Source: an uncultured Archangium sp. (GTDB taxonomy: Bacteria; Myxococcota; Myxococcia; Myxococcales; Myxococcaceae). From it: a stretch of 6,636 nt of DNA. Below, in pieces: positions 5,412 to 6,636 of this stretch. Location of the stretch: positions 1 to 6,636 of the forward strand of contig CAMLFP010000309.1 of NCBI GenBank assembly GCA_946479335.1, in the 5' to 3' direction. The number at the start of each line of letters is the position of its first letter. Positions within the stretch are counted from its first letter, which is position 1. Made by a program: the position numbers and the translations under genes. Under the pieces are notes generated by a model that saw only the letters and a program-made list of their open reading frames with translations, had not been told where the DNA came from and made no database searches.

Positions 5412-6636
5412 ACGGGATCGCCTTGAGCGCCGCACGCACCTCGTCGGCCTGACTGCCCGAAGGCCGGAGCTTCAAGAACTCCTTGTACGGCTGCTTCGCC
5501 TCGCCATCGCGGCCGAGGTTCTGCAGCGCGATGCCCAGCGCCAGCCACGCCTGCGCGTTCTTCGGGTCTTCCTTCACGCCGTCGCGCAGGTACCCGACTG
5601 CCTCCTTGAACGAGGAGTCGGACATCACCAGCGAGATGCCGAGGCCCGTCTTGATGGACTCGTCTTCGGGCACCAGCTTCTGCGCCTCGCGGTAGAGCTT
5701 CGCCGCCTGGCGGAACTTCCCCGCCACCAGCGCCGCCTTGGCGTCGGTCACCAGCGCGTCGAACTCCGCGTTGCCAGCGGGGGCCGGCGCGCCTGCGTCC
5801 TTCGGGGTCTCGACGGCGACCACCGCGGGGCCCGCGTCTTTCGGCGCTTCGACGACCGGCGCACCGGCGTCTTGCGGCGCCTCGATCGCGACGACCGCCG
5901 CGCCCGCGTCGACGGGCGCCTCCACCACCGGCTCGCCGGCGTCGGCGACCGCTTCGACGGCCAGGCCGCCCGCGTCCTCCGCGGGCACCTCCACCGGGGG
6001 CGTCACCACCGTCACGCCGGCGTCGACGACCGCCGCGCTGTCACCGCTGAACGACGAATACGCGAGCACCGCCAACACGCCCACCACCAGCCCGCCGATG
6101 ATGACGGCCGGCAGCGTGCGGTTCGGGCGGATCGCCACGGCGTTCTCCATCGAGTCGCCATCGCGGACCTCCGACGATGCGTTGGAGCCGAAGAAGCGAT
6201 CTTCGAGCGCGTTGGCTTCGGCCGGCTTCGGCGCAGGCGCCTCGGTCGGCGTGCTGGCACCGAAGAACTTGTCTTCCAGCGCGCTCGGCGCGGCGGGCTT
6301 CGGCGCGTCCTGGTGCGGGAGCTCCGCGGGCGAACCCGAGTTGAAGAACTGGTCTTCCAGCGAGGTGCTCGGCGGCGCGACCGGCGTCACCTTCACCACC
6401 GGCGCCTGCGGCGGCGGCAACGGCTCCGGCGGCGGCATCGGCGCGGGCGCCGGCGTCAGGTGCTGCTGCGCGGCGATCGGCGGCGGCGTGGGCGGCGTCA
6501 GCTGCGGCAACGGTGAGTCGTTCACCGTCTCCGACACGGGCTCCGGCGGGAGCGCGGGCACCGGCGAAGGCGTCGACTCGATGGGCTTGATGGTGACCGG
6601 CGCCATCGGCTTCACCGGCGGCAGCTCCCGACGCTC
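5410..6636 (-). CDS. Single-pass membrane TPR-repeat protein with proline-rich and DAG-repeat linkers, N-terminus probably beyond window
   Basis: The reading frame is open to the right edge. A GTG at 6615 is the furthest upstream start visible and gives 401 residues, but the frame continues upstream through codons for ERRELPP, so the true start is probably outside. Residue numbers here count from that GTG. Residues 1-85 are a proline-rich, disordered stretch. Residues 86-142 hold three LEDxFF motifs. Residues 168-186 (LPAVIIGGLVVGVLAVLAY) are a single transmembrane helix. Residues 198-275 form an Ala/Val/Pro linker with seven DAG tripeptides. Residues 284-386 form about three tetratricopeptide repeats (DAKAALVAGKFRQAAKLYREA; GISLVMSDSSFKEAVGYLRDG; ALGIALQNLGRDGEAKQPYKEF). 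With a disordered region before the helix and TPRs after it, I infer N-terminus in the cytoplasm and TPRs in the periplasm, acting as a scaffold. An unseen N-terminal domain is likely. I do not recognise a specific gene. It ends 9 bases before tsaD and appears co-transcribed with it. Confidence 0.85.
   Translation of the reverse strand, partial: ERRELPPVKPMAPVTIKPIESTPSPVPALPPEPVSETVNDSPLPQLTPPTPPPIAAQQHLTPAPAPMPPPEPLPPPQAPVVKVTPVAPPSTSLEDQFFNSGSPAELPHQDAPKPAAPSALEDKFFGASTPTEAPAPKPAEANALEDRFFGSNASSEVRDGDSMENAVAIRPNRTLPAVIIGGLVVGVLAVLAYSSFSGDSAAVVDAGVTVVTPPVEVPAEDAGGLAVEAVADAGEPVVEAPVDAGAAVVAIEAPQDAGAPVVEAPKDAGPAVVAVETPKDAGAPAPAGNAEFDALVTDAKAALVAGKFRQAAKLYREAQKLVPEDESIKTGLGISLVMSDSSFKEAVGYLRDGVKEDPKNAQAWLALGIALQNLGRDGEAKQPYKEFLKLRPSGSQADEVRAALKAIP
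5791..5934 (-). repeat. Tandem 72-base (24-residue) duplication within the DAG linker
   Basis: Residues 228-251 and 252-275 of the TPR protein are two adjacent copies of a 24-residue unit, each made of an 11-residue part (PVVEAPxDAG type) and a 13-residue part (AVVAxExPxDAG type). Comparing codons by eye, about 53 of 72 bases match, so the duplication is old or has drifted mostly at third positions. Three more DAG tripeptides (198, 214, 225) precede it. It is probably a flexible spacer between the membrane and the TPR domain. Confidence 0.8.
6190..6360 (-). repeat. Three copies of an LEDxFF short linear motif in the TPR protein
   Basis: In the disordered region before the membrane helix the motif occurs as SLEDQFFNSG (residues 85-94), ALEDKFFGAS (112-121) and ALEDRFFGSN (136-145). 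Starts are spaced 27 and 24 residues apart and separated by Pro/Ala/Glu-rich linkers. The motif core is the best conserved part of this otherwise low-complexity stretch. Repeated acidic-aromatic motifs of this type often serve as docking sites, but no partner can be named. Confidence 0.85.

Noticed and set aside
5872..6516. Plus-strand open frame with very Arg-rich product (214 codons)
   Set aside because: It is the reverse reading of the Ala/Pro/Val-rich linkers of the TPR protein. The Arg and Gly runs come from GC-rich codons read on the other strand.

Overview
The window is a compact, very GC-rich chromosomal segment whose codons end almost always in G or C. All seven genes I can support lie on the minus strand, so transcription runs from the right edge (6636) to the left edge (1). 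No gap between genes exceeds 61 bases, and I see no tRNA, rRNA, mobile element, CRISPR array or convincing terminator. The GC bias, the Pro/Ala-rich membrane TPR protein with DAG-repeat linker and the mosaic zinc-finger/peptidase protein suggest a Myxococcota-type bacterium. That placement is inference, not proof.

The right half (2764-6636) is a tight, operon-like block. A TPR protein with one membrane segment (open at the right edge) is followed 9 bases later by tsaD, for the universal t6A37 tRNA modification. One base later comes rsmA (ksgA), which dimethylates two adenines near the 3' end of 16S rRNA. Its stop overlaps by one base (TGATG) the start of a double-hotdog MaoC-family dehydratase. 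tsaD and rsmA are confident housekeeping genes that act on translation. The MaoC protein looks like a CoA- or ACP-thioester hydratase and has no obvious link to them apart from translational coupling.

The left half (1-2702) holds three genes with 27-61 base gaps: a DJ-1/PfpI (Hsp31-like) protein with an intact Cys-His nucleophile elbow, a membrane-anchored mosaic protein, and an M20 dipeptidase of the carnosinase-like group whose C-terminal part is cut off by the left edge. All three are in or near peptidase folds, so a loose link to peptide or protein quality control is possible but unproven.

The most unusual item is the mosaic protein at 849-1925. It carries an apparent ribosomal L7/L12 C-terminal-like fold, a B-box-like Cys/His zinc cluster, one transmembrane helix, and a domain with the metzincin signature HExxHxxGxxD. 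The second is a set of three regularly spaced LEDxFF motifs in the disordered region before the membrane helix of the TPR protein. Apart from these the window reads as ordinary core chromosome, and I do not see a clear new multi-gene system.
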